DNA from: a virus | Length of the DNA: 25,592 nucleotides | IMG/VR virus record: IMGVR_UViG_3300013116_000078 | Span: 1-25,592 of that record | Direction: 5' to 3' (one strand) | Shown: one piece after another, positions 1-8,442 of the stretch | Layout of the letters: the number at the start of each line of letters is the position of its first letter | Position numbering within the stretch: the first letter of the stretch is position 1 | Notes under the pieces: generated by a model | Databases searched by the model: none | What the model saw: only the letters and a program-made list of their open reading frames with translations | Told to the model about the DNA's origin: nothing | Made by a program: the position numbers and the translations under genes

Positions 1-42
1 GGCGTGTGTTTTTTTCCGTGTTTTTATTCGATTGGGTGGCGT

Positions 43-495
43 ATGGTTCGAGGGCGTAAGAGAACACCAACAGAAATTGCGCGTTTGCGTGGATCGGCTA
101 AAAAAGACCCGCAGCGTATCAATCATAATGAGCCACAGCCGCAGCGGAAAAAGCACCGGAAACCGGCATGGATAAAAGACAAACACGCGAAAGAGGCCTA
201 CACGTATTATGTTAACCTCTTAGATGAATTAGGCGTCGTAACTGTAGCCGAGCGGGTAGCAATGGAACAATTAGCCGTAGCCTATGCAAATTGGAGGCGG
301 TGCCAAGAGGCCAGCGACCGGGAGGGAATAGTCGTAGATGGTAAGCGCAACCCAAACGATATAGCCGCGCGTGACTGGTATGACCGCCTATTAAAAATAT
401 TAGTAGAATTCGGCCTTACACCGTCGAGCCGTACGCGGATAGTCGTAAACAAACCGTCTGAGGCCGTTAAAGCCATCAACCCCCGCCAGCGATGA
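43..495 (+). CDS. terS: Terminase small subunit, P27 family
   Basis: This 150-aa protein is the DNA-recognition subunit of the packaging motor; it binds the phage packaging site and delivers DNA to the large subunit. The N-terminus is basic, with the MVRGRKRTPTEIARLRG pattern typical of P27-family small terminases, followed by a helical region (YYVNLLDELGVVTVAERVAM) and a C-terminal segment ending in LTPSSRTRI, also typical of the family. I chose the ATG at 43 because GGGTGG lies a few bases upstream; an in-frame GTG at 4 would add 13 untypical hydrophobic residues. The stop overlaps the terL start (ATGA), so the two are translationally coupled. The family call is from motif and position; binding specificity is not visible. 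Confidence 0.88.
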   Translation: MVRGRKRTPTEIARLRGSAKKDPQRINHNEPQPQRKKHRKPAWIKDKHAKEAYTYYVNLLDELGVVTVAERVAMEQLAVAYANWRRCQEASDREGIVVDGKRNPNDIAARDWYDRLLKILVEFGLTPSSRTRIVVNKPSEAVKAINPRQR

Positions 496-2132
496 CCGAC
501 AAAACAACTAAACGCTGGATATTCAACGAAGCCGACGAAAAGGCCGCAGCGAATGGCTATTTTATTGAGGAAGAACGCGGCGAGCATGTTTGTAATTTTA
601 TAGAATCCCAACTATGCCTATATGAGGGCGATTATGCCGGCAAGCCTATTCGGCTTATGGATTGGCAGGTAGAGATGTTTTATCGGCTGTTTGGCTGGGT
701 ATCTCACAGCGAATTCTACGATAGAACGATTAGACGGTTTCGGATTGCTAGCGTATGGCTACCAAAGAAAAACGGGAAAAGTCCAACCGGCGCCGCCGTA
801 GGTTTATACCTAATGGCTGCGGATGGTGAACCCGGCCAACACATTTACAGTTGCGCTCGCGATATGAAACAGGCGCGGATTGTACACAAAAATGCTTGCA
901 TGATGGTGGAGCAATCGCCGGCGCTTAGCCAAGTTTGCATGATTAACAATTCAACGGGCGTTATTAGCTATGAGCCGACGCATTCAAACTATCAAATTGT
1001 TGCCGGTTCTAACCATCAATCGCTAGAAGGGTTAAACGGTTCTACTATCGTTGATGAAGTCCACGTAGTAGACAGTAGAACGGCGCACGCAATAGAACAC
1101 GCCGGCATTAGCCGTAGCGAATGGATGCGTTTTGAAATATCGACCGCCGGTAATAATCTCGTAGGCTATGGCCGTAAACAATGGGAATATGGCGAAAAGG
1201 TAAACGCGGGCGAGATAGACGACGACGAATTCTTTTTTTTAAAGTATGCCGCCGATTCTACGCTGACCGATGATGAGCTGATGAGCCCCGAAGTATGGAA
1301 AACGGCTAATCCGTCAATGGGGACGATCATCAGTGAGGCCGAGTTCAAAAAGTCGATGACGCGCGCGCAGCGTAGCCTGACCGACTGGCAAAACTTCAAA
1401 ATGTACCGGTTGAACATTTGGTCGACGTCGTTTAGTCCGTGGCTTAAAAAATCAGATTGGGATAATTGCCGAGTTATATTTGACGAAGACGAATATTTAG
1501 GGCGCGAGTGTATCGGAGGCCTAGACTTGAGCCGTACCCGCGATATGACCGCTTTCGTGTTAGTGTTTGATGAGGGCGGCGGTAATTACGCCTGTTTGCC
1601 TTATTTTTTCTACCCAGAAACAGCCGCAAAAGAAAACGACCACTTAGCCCCATATTTACAATGGGCGGCTGATGGTTACCTAGATTTGATACCTGGCGAC
1701 GTAATCGACTACAACACCGTAGAAAATCGCATAGCCGAGTTAGCCGAAAAGTTTATAATTACCGAAATAGTGTACGACCGCTTATTTGCTGAAGATTTAA
1801 CCACGAGGCTAGAAAATCAGCTGGGTTGTTTAAAAACAAACTTCCCACAGACGATCATGCACTTTGCGGGGCCTACGGCCGAGTTAGAACGATTAGTTAT
1901 TAGCGGCAATTTGCGCCACAACAATAACCCGATTTTGAATTGGCAAGCGCAAAACGTCACAATTAAAACCGATCCAAACAACAACAAACGGCCTATAAAA
2001 CCCAGCAGCGACAATCCGGCAAAGATTGACGGAATGGTAGCCCTAATAATGGCACTTGGTAGAAGCATTGCGGAAGCGGAACCGATGCCTACTTACGATT
2101 ATTACGACAATAACCCGATCGAGTTAATGTAA
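492..2132 (+). CDS. terL: Terminase large subunit
   Basis: This 546-aa protein is the ATPase and nuclease of the packaging motor, acting at the portal vertex. Walker A is PKKNGKS (residues 91-97) and Walker B is STIVDEVH (184-191, D188/E189). The C-terminal RNase-H-like nuclease domain shows the expected acidic residues in GGLDLSRTRD (D345), EIVYDR (D429) and PAKIDGMVA (D513). The length is normal for the Terminase_1 (HK97/phiC31-like) group. The ATG overlaps the terS stop, and the portal gene starts directly after the stop. An HNH endonuclease at 25197-25541 is a likely partner in genome cleavage, as established for HK97-type packaging machines. All catalytic residues look intact. Confidence 0.97.
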   Translation: MTDKTTKRWIFNEADEKAAANGYFIEEERGEHVCNFIESQLCLYEGDYAGKPIRLMDWQVEMFYRLFGWVSHSEFYDRTIRRFRIASVWLPKKNGKSPTGAAVGLYLMAADGEPGQHIYSCARDMKQARIVHKNACMMVEQSPALSQVCMINNSTGVISYEPTHSNYQIVAGSNHQSLEGLNGSTIVDEVHVVDSRTAHAIEHAGISRSEWMRFEISTAGNNLVGYGRKQWEYGEKVNAGEIDDDEFFFLKYAADSTLTDDELMSPEVWKTANPSMGTIISEAEFKKSMTRAQRSLTDWQNFKMYRLNIWSTSFSPWLKKSDWDNCRVIFDEDEYLGRECIGGLDLSRTRDMTAFVLVFDEGGGNYACLPYFFYPETAAKENDHLAPYLQWAADGYLDLIPGDVIDYNTVENRIAELAEKFIITEIVYDRLFAEDLTTRLENQLGCLKTNFPQTIMHFAGPTAELERLVISGNLRHNNNPILNWQAQNVTIKTDPNNNKRPIKPSSDNPAKIDGMVALIMALGRSIAEAEPMPTYDYYDNNPIELM

Positions 2133-3809
2133 ATGCAACAAACGTACATTATCAACCCCGGCCAAGACGCGCGAGCAATCGAAAACCCTAACATCCCGCT
2201 GAGCAGTCCCGAAATATGGAACGAGGTTTTCGGCGACCAGACGACAAGCGCGGGTATTACGGTCAACCCGCAAAAGTCGTTAACGATCGGCGCAGTGTTT
2301 CAGGCGGTAAACCTAATCAGCGGGGACGTGGCAAAGTTACCTCTAAACGTTTACCGGCGCCGGCCTGATTTAGGCGTTAAAGGCCGCGAGGTTGACGAAG
2401 CTCACCCAGCGCAAACGCTCGTAAAATATCGCCCTAACGCTGAAATGAGCGCGTTCAAGTTCTGGCGGCGGTTAATGACTCACGCGCTTATATGGTCTAA
2501 CGCCTACGCATTGATTGAGCGTGACCCAATGGGCAACCCTATCGCTTTGTTTCCGCTGTTGCCGGATCGTACAGCACCAGCCAGAACAAAAGACGGCGTT
2601 TTATATTACACAAGCGAGATAGACGGCGAATTACACGGCTTTGCAGCGTCCAATATTCTACACATCGAACAAATCAGCATAACGGGTGAATCAGACTGCC
2701 AAATGGTTTACAAAGCCCGCGAAGCGTTCGCGCTAGCGTTGGCGGCCGAGCAGTTCGCGTCTAAATACTTCCGTAACGGTGGCCGAATCGGTGGAATCTT
2801 AGAAGTGCCGCCTGGCATGACTAAACAAGGAGCCGATAACCTAGAGAGCGGCTTTCGTAAAACATACGATCAGTTAGACGCGGCGTTCAAGTCAGTAATT
2901 TTGCGAGACGGTGCCAAGTTCCATCAGGGACAATTCACGCCGGAACAAACTCAAATGTTAGGCGCTCGGCAAGAACAGGTAAAAGAAATAGCCCGCTGGT
3001 TTAATATTCCACCGCATAAGCTCGGCGACGACTCAAAAGCGTCTTATAACAGCCTCGAGCAGGAAAACCGAGCCTATCTAAACGGCTGTTTATCGCATTG
3101 GCTAAAGACTATCGAGGCTGAATGTTACCTAAAATTGTTAACGCCCGCCGAGCAGGAACAAAACAGCCGATTTATAGAGTTTAACGTTGCCGCGTTAGTA
3201 GCCGCCGACATTGCGACACAGTACGGGATATTCAGAACGGGTATTGAGGCCGGTATTTTGTCACCTGACGAAGTCCGAGCTATGCAGAACCTAAACCCAC
3301 GGCCTGACGGTCTGGGGTCTAAGTATTTACGGCCTCTGAATATGGAATACGCGGATCAGGAACCAGAACCGCAAGAAACACCGGCAGAAATGGAGCCAGC
3401 CGAGCAAATCGTCGAAGAATCAGACGACGACTTACGATCCACAGCCAAAACCGTATTAGATGACGCTGTAGAACGATTTACAGCCTATTTAGTACGCAAA
3501 GTGAACCGAGAAGCAAAGCAAAAAGCCGCCGGCCGCTTTGTTAACTGGTTAGAGGTAGGCTATCAAGACGAAATAACAGGCTTGCACAAAGAAATAACGC
3601 CGGCCGCTATGGTTTATGCTGGATTAACACAGCGCGACGCAACCGAACTAATCGAAAGCATAACCAAACGCCTGTTTTATGGGTTATCGGCCGAGATAGA
3701 GCAAGTGTTAAACACGGCAGACGGCGATCAGATGCGCGCGGCACTATCAGCCGTTACCAAGTCATTTAAAACTAATGTAATCGCGTTTTATAGCGAGGTG
3801 ATAAAGTGA
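2133..3809 (+). CDS. Portal protein, HK97 family, with C-terminal extension
   Basis: This 558-aa protein forms the dodecameric portal ring through which DNA enters the capsid and to which the tail connector attaches. Residues 1 to about 409 look like a standard HK97-type portal core, including KYFRNGGRIGGILEVP, the ARQEQVKEIARWFNIPPHKLG segment in split form (ARQEQVKEIARWF, then PPHKLGD) and YNSLEQEN. Residues 410-558 are an extra tail: an acidic Pro/Glu linker, then a helical domain (VLDDAVERFTAYLVRKV ... AVTKSFKTNVIAFYSEVI). Long portals of this kind exist in other phages, so the extension is not unique. The gene begins straight after the terL stop without a clear ribosome-binding site, suggesting coupling. 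Its stop overlaps the protease start. Confidence 0.95.
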   Translation: MQQTYIINPGQDARAIENPNIPLSSPEIWNEVFGDQTTSAGITVNPQKSLTIGAVFQAVNLISGDVAKLPLNVYRRRPDLGVKGREVDEAHPAQTLVKYRPNAEMSAFKFWRRLMTHALIWSNAYALIERDPMGNPIALFPLLPDRTAPARTKDGVLYYTSEIDGELHGFAASNILHIEQISITGESDCQMVYKAREAFALALAAEQFASKYFRNGGRIGGILEVPPGMTKQGADNLESGFRKTYDQLDAAFKSVILRDGAKFHQGQFTPEQTQMLGARQEQVKEIARWFNIPPHKLGDDSKASYNSLEQENRAYLNGCLSHWLKTIEAECYLKLLTPAEQEQNSRFIEFNVAALVAADIATQYGIFRTGIEAGILSPDEVRAMQNLNPRPDGLGSKYLRPLNMEYADQEPEPQETPAEMEPAEQIVEESDDDLRSTAKTVLDDAVERFTAYLVRKVNREAKQKAAGRFVNWLEVGYQDEITGLHKEITPAAMVYAGLTQRDATELIESITKRLFYGLSAEIEQVLNTADGDQMRAALSAVTKSFKTNVIAFYSEVIK

Positions 3810-4435
3810 AAAAACAATTTCCAAACCAACGAGCCGTGAGCGTAGAAACACGGGACGACGGAACTAATGTAATTAGCGGCTATGCGGCCGTCTATCATCG
3901 AGCAGACGACGCGGGGACACAGTACGAACTCATGCCAGAATATTTCGAACGCATTAAGCCGGGAGCGTTTGACCGCGCACTAGCTGAAGGCCAAGACGTT
4001 AGGGCGTTATTCAATCATGATCCTAATCACGTGCTAGGCCGTTCAAAATCTGGAACTTTAAGAATGACCGCCGATAGTGTCGGTTTGCGTTACGAGGTAG
4101 ACCTACCCAACACGCAAACAGCGCGCGACTTAGCCGAAAGCGTGAAACGTGGCGACGTTAGCGGTTCGAGTTTTGCTTTTAGTGTTACCAAAGAAGGCCA
4201 AGAAATAGAACGATCCAAAGACGGCAACACCTATCGAAACATTAAGGACGCTAATTTATATGATGTGTCTGTTGTAACCTATCCCGCGTACGAATCGGCT
4301 ACTAGCGGCATTAGAACCGCCGAGAATGTAGAGGAAGCACGCGCAGCGCTTGAGCGTTGGGAAAGCGAGCAAAACGGGGCTATTGACGCCGTTAGAGTGA
4401 AGCTAAGAAAAATTAAGTTTGACCTAGAGGGCTAA
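3806..4435 (+). CDS. Prohead maturation protease, HK97 family (peptidase U35)
   Basis: This 209-aa serine protease processes the capsid precursor inside the prohead and then degrades itself. Family features are GYAAVYHRADD, FERIKPGAFDRAL, then ALFNHDPNHVLGRS carrying the presumed catalytic His (H71), SGSSFAF carrying the presumed catalytic Ser (around 119-122), and YDVSVVTYPAYESA. The start is a GTG at 3806 overlapping the portal stop, with GAGGTG at 3795-3800 as ribosome-binding site. Length and gene order (portal, protease, capsid) match HK97-type phages. The expected substrate is the N-terminal delta domain of the next gene. Confidence 0.95.
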   Translation: MKKQFPNQRAVSVETRDDGTNVISGYAAVYHRADDAGTQYELMPEYFERIKPGAFDRALAEGQDVRALFNHDPNHVLGRSKSGTLRMTADSVGLRYEVDLPNTQTARDLAESVKRGDVSGSSFAFSVTKEGQEIERSKDGNTYRNIKDANLYDVSVVTYPAYESATSGIRTAENVEEARAALERWESEQNGAIDAVRVKLRKIKFDLEG

Positions 4436-4446
4436 ATACCCATAAT
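4419..4446 (+). promoter_or_regulatory. Candidate promoter for the major capsid gene
   Basis: TTGACC (4419-4424) and CATAAT (4441-4446) are separated by 16 bases; each matches the sigma70-type consensus at 5 of 6 positions. The -35 lies inside the end of the protease gene and the -10 just after its stop. Transcription would start near 4453 and give the capsid gene a leader of about 140 nt that contains the structured RNA described separately. The promoter consensus of the real host is unknown. Confidence 0.55.
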
Positions 4447-4503
4447 TAGAAACGTCGGCGAAACGCTAAGAAGTAACCGTCACCATAAATAAAGTGAAAC
4501 CGC

Positions 4504-4590
4504 AGAGGCTGTATCTTTATTGCTCAAACAGGCAATATAGGTGCAGCCTTTTTCAATGCACCTAATAAACGTAATTTATAAAGGGTGCAT
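4504..4590 (+). promoter_or_regulatory. Structured leader RNA of the major capsid gene with alternative helices
   Basis: Helix A pairs AGGCTGTA (4506-4513) with TGCAGCCT (4542-4549), one wobble, and encloses a second stem TATTGC (4518-4523)/GCAATA (4532-4537); five T's follow at 4549-4553, as in an intrinsic terminator. Helix B pairs TAGGTGCA (4538-4545) with TGCACCTA (4557-4564), a perfect 8 bp that cannot coexist with A. Helix C pairs ATGCACCT (4556-4563) with GGGTGCAT (4583-4590), one wobble, covering the ribosome-binding site, and cannot coexist with B. The layout fits an attenuator or translational switch. Pairing was found by eye, without folding energies. Confidence 0.55.
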
Positions 4591-4593
4591 ATT

Positions 4594-5907
4594 ATGTCTA
4601 TCGACAAAATGCAAGACTTGCAGGAAGAGCGCAACCGCTTAGCCTCGCAAATCCAAGAGCTTGGCGAACGTCAGGCCGACTGGTCAGCAGAAGACCGCGA
4701 AAAATGGGACGTTCTGAATTCGGAATATGACCGAGTTGACGAAGAACGAAACGCAACACAGGAAGCGCTAAACGTAGCCGCTAAACTCGACGCCCTAAAA
4801 GGTGCCGAAGAGCGCGCAAACTACGAAGCAGAAAAAGCCGGAGACGGCCGAGTTACCGAAGCTGTTAAACGTGACGCCATGCGAGCATGGGCATTGTTCC
4901 AATCTGGGGTTAACCTCAGCCCTGAACAACGCGAAGCCGCTCACCGTTGCGGGGTCGATCCTCGACAAAGCTATTTTGAATATAACCTACGAAGTAACGC
5001 GCCGCGTTATTCTCACAACGGTTACGGAAAAGAGCTACGAGCGCAGGCCACTAGCCCAGCATCAGCCGGGGGTAACTTGATTCCTGAAGGTTTTTCAGCC
5101 GCTCTTGAACAGGCTTTGCTTCAATACGGCGGGATTCGTCGAGTTGCTAACGTTATGCGTACGGCTTCCGGTAATGATTTACCAATGCCAACCGTTAACG
5201 ATACTAGCAATAAGGGCGCTTTGCTTGCTGAAAATACTCAGGTTTCAGAGCAAGACGTCACCTACGGTAGCGTGACGCTTGGGGCCTACAAACTGACCTC
5301 TAAGCTTGTGCGTATTTCCTCCGAGTTGATGCAGGACAGCGCGTTTGATATGGGAAGCCAGCTAGGTTCCCTTATCGGCGAACGTCTCGCACGTGGAGCG
5401 TCAGATTACTTTGTTACTGGTACCGGTTCTAGCGAGCCACAAGGTGTAGTAACTGGGTCGAGCTTAGGCGTAACAGCCGCAAGCGCAACCGCTGTAACTT
5501 TTGATGAAATCATCGACCTAATCAACAGCGTAGACCCAGCCTATCAGGCGTCAGCATCTTTCGGCCTTGCAATGAATAACAGCACTAAGGCCGCTATTCG
5601 CAAGTTGAAAGATTCTAACGGTCAATACCTGTGGCAAGCTGGATTAACTGCAAGCGACCCCGATACCATTCTTGGAAAGCCTGTAGTCGTTCTACAAGAA
5701 ATGGCAGACATCGCTACCGGCGAAAAAACCATTTTGGCTGGCGATATGTCTAAATTCGTTATCCGCGACGCGGGCCCGGTCAGATTGGCTCGTATGGATG
5801 AACGCTACAGAGACTACGACCAGACCGGATTCGTAGCCTTTGCACGTGTCGATTCTATCGTGATCGACGCAGGCACTAACCCAATCAAACACTTGATCCA
5901 AGCGTAA
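4594..5907 (+). CDS. Major capsid protein, HK97 family
   Basis: This 437-aa precursor builds the icosahedral shell. Residues 1 to about 147 form a charged coiled-coil delta/scaffold domain (MQDLQEERNRLASQIQELG), expected to be removed by the upstream protease near KELRAQATS (about 146-154). The HK97-fold body follows: AGGNLIPEGF, YGGIRRVANVM, LTSKLVRISSELMQDSAFDM, YFVTGTGSSEPQGV and FVAFARVDSIVI. I chose the ATG at 4594, which is 8 bases after the AAGGG ribosome-binding site (4581-4585); a GTG at 4585 overlaps that site and is unlikely. The gene has its own promoter and a structured leader, fitting the need for high expression, and its codon use appears richer in C-ending codons than its neighbours. 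Confidence 0.96.
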   Translation: MSIDKMQDLQEERNRLASQIQELGERQADWSAEDREKWDVLNSEYDRVDEERNATQEALNVAAKLDALKGAEERANYEAEKAGDGRVTEAVKRDAMRAWALFQSGVNLSPEQREAAHRCGVDPRQSYFEYNLRSNAPRYSHNGYGKELRAQATSPASAGGNLIPEGFSAALEQALLQYGGIRRVANVMRTASGNDLPMPTVNDTSNKGALLAENTQVSEQDVTYGSVTLGAYKLTSKLVRISSELMQDSAFDMGSQLGSLIGERLARGASDYFVTGTGSSEPQGVVTGSSLGVTAASATAVTFDEIIDLINSVDPAYQASASFGLAMNNSTKAAIRKLKDSNGQYLWQAGLTASDPDTILGKPVVVLQEMADIATGEKTILAGDMSKFVIRDAGPVRLARMDERYRDYDQTGFVAFARVDSIVIDAGTNPIKHLIQA

Positions 5908-5917
5908 GGGGTTAGAT

Positions 5918-6133
5918 ATGAAGGTTGAGCTGTTAGTTAGTCGCGCCGGCGTTGGTTTTACGCAGAATTGCGGGGACATAATCGACGTAAGCGACGACGA
6001 AGCGCAGCGCCTCATTGATAGCAATCAGGCAAAAGCTGTTAGCGGTCGAAAGGCCGCTAGCAGTAAGCCTGCTATTGAGGCCGCTGTTAAAAAGAAGCCA
6101 CGAGCGCGAAAGCGAAAGCCGGTAGATGAATAA
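5918..6133 (+). CDS. Small protein after the capsid gene, function unknown
   Basis: This 71-aa protein starts ten bases after the capsid stop with GGGG upstream. The N-terminal half (MKVELLVSRAGVGFTQNCGD, then IIDVSDDEAQRLIDSNQAK) looks like a small beta fold ending in a helix, a pattern common in short proteins encoded right after HK97-type capsid genes. The C-terminal half is Lys/Arg/Ala-rich and ends KKKPRARKRKP, probably disordered and able to bind nucleic acid. The 3' end overlaps the next gene by 8 bases. A role in the head or head completion is inferred from position only. Confidence 0.75.
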   Translation: MKVELLVSRAGVGFTQNCGDIIDVSDDEAQRLIDSNQAKAVSGRKAASSKPAIEAAVKKKPRARKRKPVDE

Positions 6134-6737
6134 TTACGCAATAAAAACAATTACAGCGGCGACAGACTACCCGATAGATAGCACCGAGGCGAAGGCTCAT
6201 ATGGCTATTGATGACAGTACGTTTGACACGCAGATAAATGATTTTATTACAGCGGCAACGGCTTACATTGAAAACCGTACAGGCCGCCAAATATGCACGG
6301 CAACCTATGAATTGATTTTAGATAGGTTCCACAGTGTAAACGGTCGAATTTATCTACCAAAAGGCCAACTGCAAAGCGTAACCAGTGTTAAATACAAAGA
6401 CGGCGACGGGGTGGAGCAAACCCTAGCGAGTTCCGAATATATCGTAAGCGATAGCCGAGAGCCGGCGTTTATAGAGCCAGCATATTCTAAAAGCTGGCCT
6501 ACCACGCGGTTAGAATCCGACGCTGTCAGGGTTCGCTTTGTTTGCGGTTATGGGGACAGTGACGTAACGCCCGAAGCTATAAGTCAGGCGGCGTTATTGT
6601 TAGTAGCCCATATGTTTGAACACCGTGAGGCGGTTGTATTTAATGCCAGCCCGCAGGAAGTGCCGATGGCTGTAGAGGCCCTGATTAACCAATACCGTTT
6701 AGGAGACGACTACACGTGGTACGATCAGGAACGCTAA
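6126..6737 (+). CDS. Head-tail connector protein, HK97 gp6-like
   Basis: This 203-aa protein probably forms the adaptor ring under the portal. Its N-terminal half carries the family pattern: PIDSTEAKAHMAIDDSTFD, then an INDFITAATAYIENRTGRQI helix pair, followed by a beta region (LILDRF, IYLPKGQLQSVTSVKY). The C-terminal helix AISQAALLLVAHMFEHREAV matches the helical end of gp6-like connectors, and the QEVPMAVEALINQYR ending is typical. At 203 aa it is longer than minimal gp6 proteins of about 100 aa but normal for the long connector group. It overlaps both neighbours, consistent with coupled translation in the connector operon. Confidence 0.9.
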   Translation: MNNYAIKTITAATDYPIDSTEAKAHMAIDDSTFDTQINDFITAATAYIENRTGRQICTATYELILDRFHSVNGRIYLPKGQLQSVTSVKYKDGDGVEQTLASSEYIVSDSREPAFIEPAYSKSWPTTRLESDAVRVRFVCGYGDSDVTPEAISQAALLLVAHMFEHREAVVFNASPQEVPMAVEALINQYRLGDDYTWYDQER

Positions 6738-7042
6738 GGCACCGCGTGCAATTGCAAAGCCGAGCGACAACAGTAGACGACGCCGGCCAGCACATAGGCA
6801 CGTGGTCAACTTATCGCACATGCTACGCCGAAGTTATCGACAAAGGCGGCGCGGAAAAGATACGCGGCCAGCAGGTAGACGCTACGGTTTCGCATGTAGT
6901 GCGGATCAGATACCCACAGGGCACGTTTCCAACGCCAGAAAACCGCGTTGTTTACGATAGCCGAAATTTACACATTGAAAGCGTACAACGTCGAGACACG
7001 CACGAGCGCGAAGTCTGGCTGTATTGTCGGGAGGATGTGTGA
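6716..7042 (+). CDS. Head closure / head-tail joining protein
   Basis: This 108-aa protein resembles the SPP1 gp16 / Phage_H_T_join family, which closes the portal channel and docks the tail. The pattern GTLRHRVQLQSRATTVDDAG, then WSTYRTCYAEVIDKGGAEK, and the ending RNLHIESVQRRDTHEREVWL is characteristic, as is the length. The GTG start at 6716 follows AGGAG (6701-6705) by ten bases and overlaps the previous gene by 22 bases. The stop overlaps the next start by one base. The family call is by eye but well supported by order. Confidence 0.9.
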   Translation: MVRSGTLRHRVQLQSRATTVDDAGQHIGTWSTYRTCYAEVIDKGGAEKIRGQQVDATVSHVVRIRYPQGTFPTPENRVVYDSRNLHIESVQRRDTHEREVWLYCREDV

Positions 7043-7605
7043 TGGCTGTAAAAGAAAATATAGGCTTTAACGTCGATATGGACGTTGACCAGTCCGACCT
7101 AAACGACTTTTACAAACGATTAAAAGCATTAACGCCAAGCCTACGGCGCGAGGTGGAGCGTAAAGTTATTACAGCAGCGGGTAGCGGTTACAAGTCCTAC
7201 CTAAAGAAAGAGACACCGATGAGCCGCAAAACCGGAACATCAAGCAAATGGAGCGCATCGACTAAGGCAAAACGTGGAGCAACAAAAGACGCCCTTAAAC
7301 GTTCGGTAATTGCTAAGAAATCTACGAAATGGAACGATCCAAACAAGTGGCGAAAGGCTGGCGTTATCGGCGTTACCGTTGGCCATGCTTACAGAAATAA
7401 CGACGTTATAGGGCCACACGCGCATTTGGTAAACGCCGGTCACAAGGCGTATTACTGGAGCGACAAAGACAGCGGCCAGCGGGTACTCGGCAGCGGATAC
7501 CTGACGAAAGCCCAAAAAGCTGGAGCGCAGGCAGCGGGCGCAAAAATGAAAGCTAAGAGCAAGCAAGCCCTAGAGGTAGCAATCAGAAAGGCGGCCAGTA
7601 AATGA
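7042..7605 (+). CDS. HK97 gp10-like tail-completion protein
   Basis: This 187-aa basic protein belongs by position and pattern to the HK97 gp10 family, which helps join the tail to the head. Visible features are MDVDQSDLNDFYKRLKAL near the start, the SYLKKETPMSRKTG segment, and the HAHLVNAGHKAYYWSDK segment that corresponds to the conserved 'H...G' region of the family. The ATG at 7042 follows GGGAGG (7029-7034) with good spacing; an upstream in-frame TTG at 7024 is unlikely. It overlaps the previous gene by one base and the next by four. The high Lys content suggests contact with DNA or an acidic partner. Confidence 0.85.
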   Translation: MAVKENIGFNVDMDVDQSDLNDFYKRLKALTPSLRREVERKVITAAGSGYKSYLKKETPMSRKTGTSSKWSASTKAKRGATKDALKRSVIAKKSTKWNDPNKWRKAGVIGVTVGHAYRNNDVIGPHAHLVNAGHKAYYWSDKDSGQRVLGSGYLTKAQKAGAQAAGAKMKAKSKQALEVAIRKAASK

Positions 7606-8024
7606 GCGCAGTCTGCAGCGGTCTTAGAACCTACCTATTGACGATAACCGACGTAACGGATTTAGTCTCAACGCGGATCAGGCCAGACGCCCTAGCGCAG
7701 AATGAGACGTTTCCGGCGGTAGTCCTGAGCGAAACACGCAGCGACCACATGCACACTATCAGCGCATCGGCTGGTTTTGTTGAATCGCTGGTAGAGGTGG
7801 CTTGCTTTAGTTCAACACGGCTACAAGCCGAAAGCGTAGCGGAAGCAGTTCGGCAGGCATTACAAGGATACACAGGCACGGCCGGCAGTGAGTCGGTTAA
7901 AAGTTGCATTTTAGAAAGCCGAGACAGCGGGTATTTAGTACCTAACGACGGAAGCGACGACGGCCTATATGTAACATCATTAGACTTTAGAATCGTATTT
8001 ACGGAATCAATTCCGACATTTTAA
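7602..8024 (+). CDS. Tail terminator / tail-completion protein, DUF3168-like
   Basis: This 140-aa protein fits the DUF3168 family, which includes tail terminator proteins that cap the tail tube at the head end. Typical pieces are MSAVCSGLRTYLLTITDVTD, then IRPDALAQNETFPAVVLSE, a strand/helix segment ESLVEVACFSSTRLQAESVA, and a final strand VTSLDFRIVF. It lies between the gp10-like gene and the tail tube gene, exactly where this protein is expected. The ATG overlaps the preceding stop. Family assignment is from pattern and position. Confidence 0.87.
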   Translation: MSAVCSGLRTYLLTITDVTDLVSTRIRPDALAQNETFPAVVLSETRSDHMHTISASAGFVESLVEVACFSSTRLQAESVAEAVRQALQGYTGTAGSESVKSCILESRDSGYLVPNDGSDDGLYVTSLDFRIVFTESIPTF

Positions 8025-8039
8025 CAAGGAGCTTTTACA

Positions 8040-8423
8040 GTGGCTTTACAAACTGGAAACGGTGTTACCATCGTGTTTGGCACCAGCGGTTTCACCGCAA
8101 ATTACACACGAATCGGCGGTACCGAAATGAGCCGCGAAAGCATCGAAACTACGCATTTAGGAACAAGCGATTATAAAACGTTTGTTCCCGATGACCTGAT
8201 TGACGGCGGCGAGTTTAGCTGTGAATTCTATTGGGACCCGGCTTTTACTACGTTTCCTCCGATCAGCGCAGACGCGGAAACAATCACAATAACCTACACA
8301 ACAGGCGAAACGCTGAGCGGTTCCGGGTTCCTGACAAGTAGCACAGGGCCAGACGCTGAAAACGGTTCTTTGTTGTCAGGTGAATTTAGCATTAAATGGG
8401 CAGGACAACCGACCTACGCCTAA
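8040..8423 (+). CDS. Major tail tube protein
   Basis: This 127-aa beta-rich protein is the likely building block of the tail tube. It starts MALQTGNGVTIVFGTSGF, with further pieces IETTHLGTSDYKTFVPDDL and DGGEFSCEFYWDP, and ends GEFSIKWAGQPTYA, as in short siphovirus tail tube proteins. The start is GTG at 8040, eight bases after AAGGAG. It lies between the terminator-like gene and the tail chaperone genes. It is near the lower end of the size range, with no C-terminal Ig-like domain. Confidence 0.88.
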   Translation: MALQTGNGVTIVFGTSGFTANYTRIGGTEMSRESIETTHLGTSDYKTFVPDDLIDGGEFSCEFYWDPAFTTFPPISADAETITITYTTGETLSGSGFLTSSTGPDAENGSLLSGEFSIKWAGQPTYA

Positions 8424-8442
8424 AACCTAGAAAGGGGATAAA

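Noticed and set aside
4802-5080. 92-aa open frame on the + strand inside the capsid gene.
   Set aside because: Shadow frame of the well-supported capsid gene.
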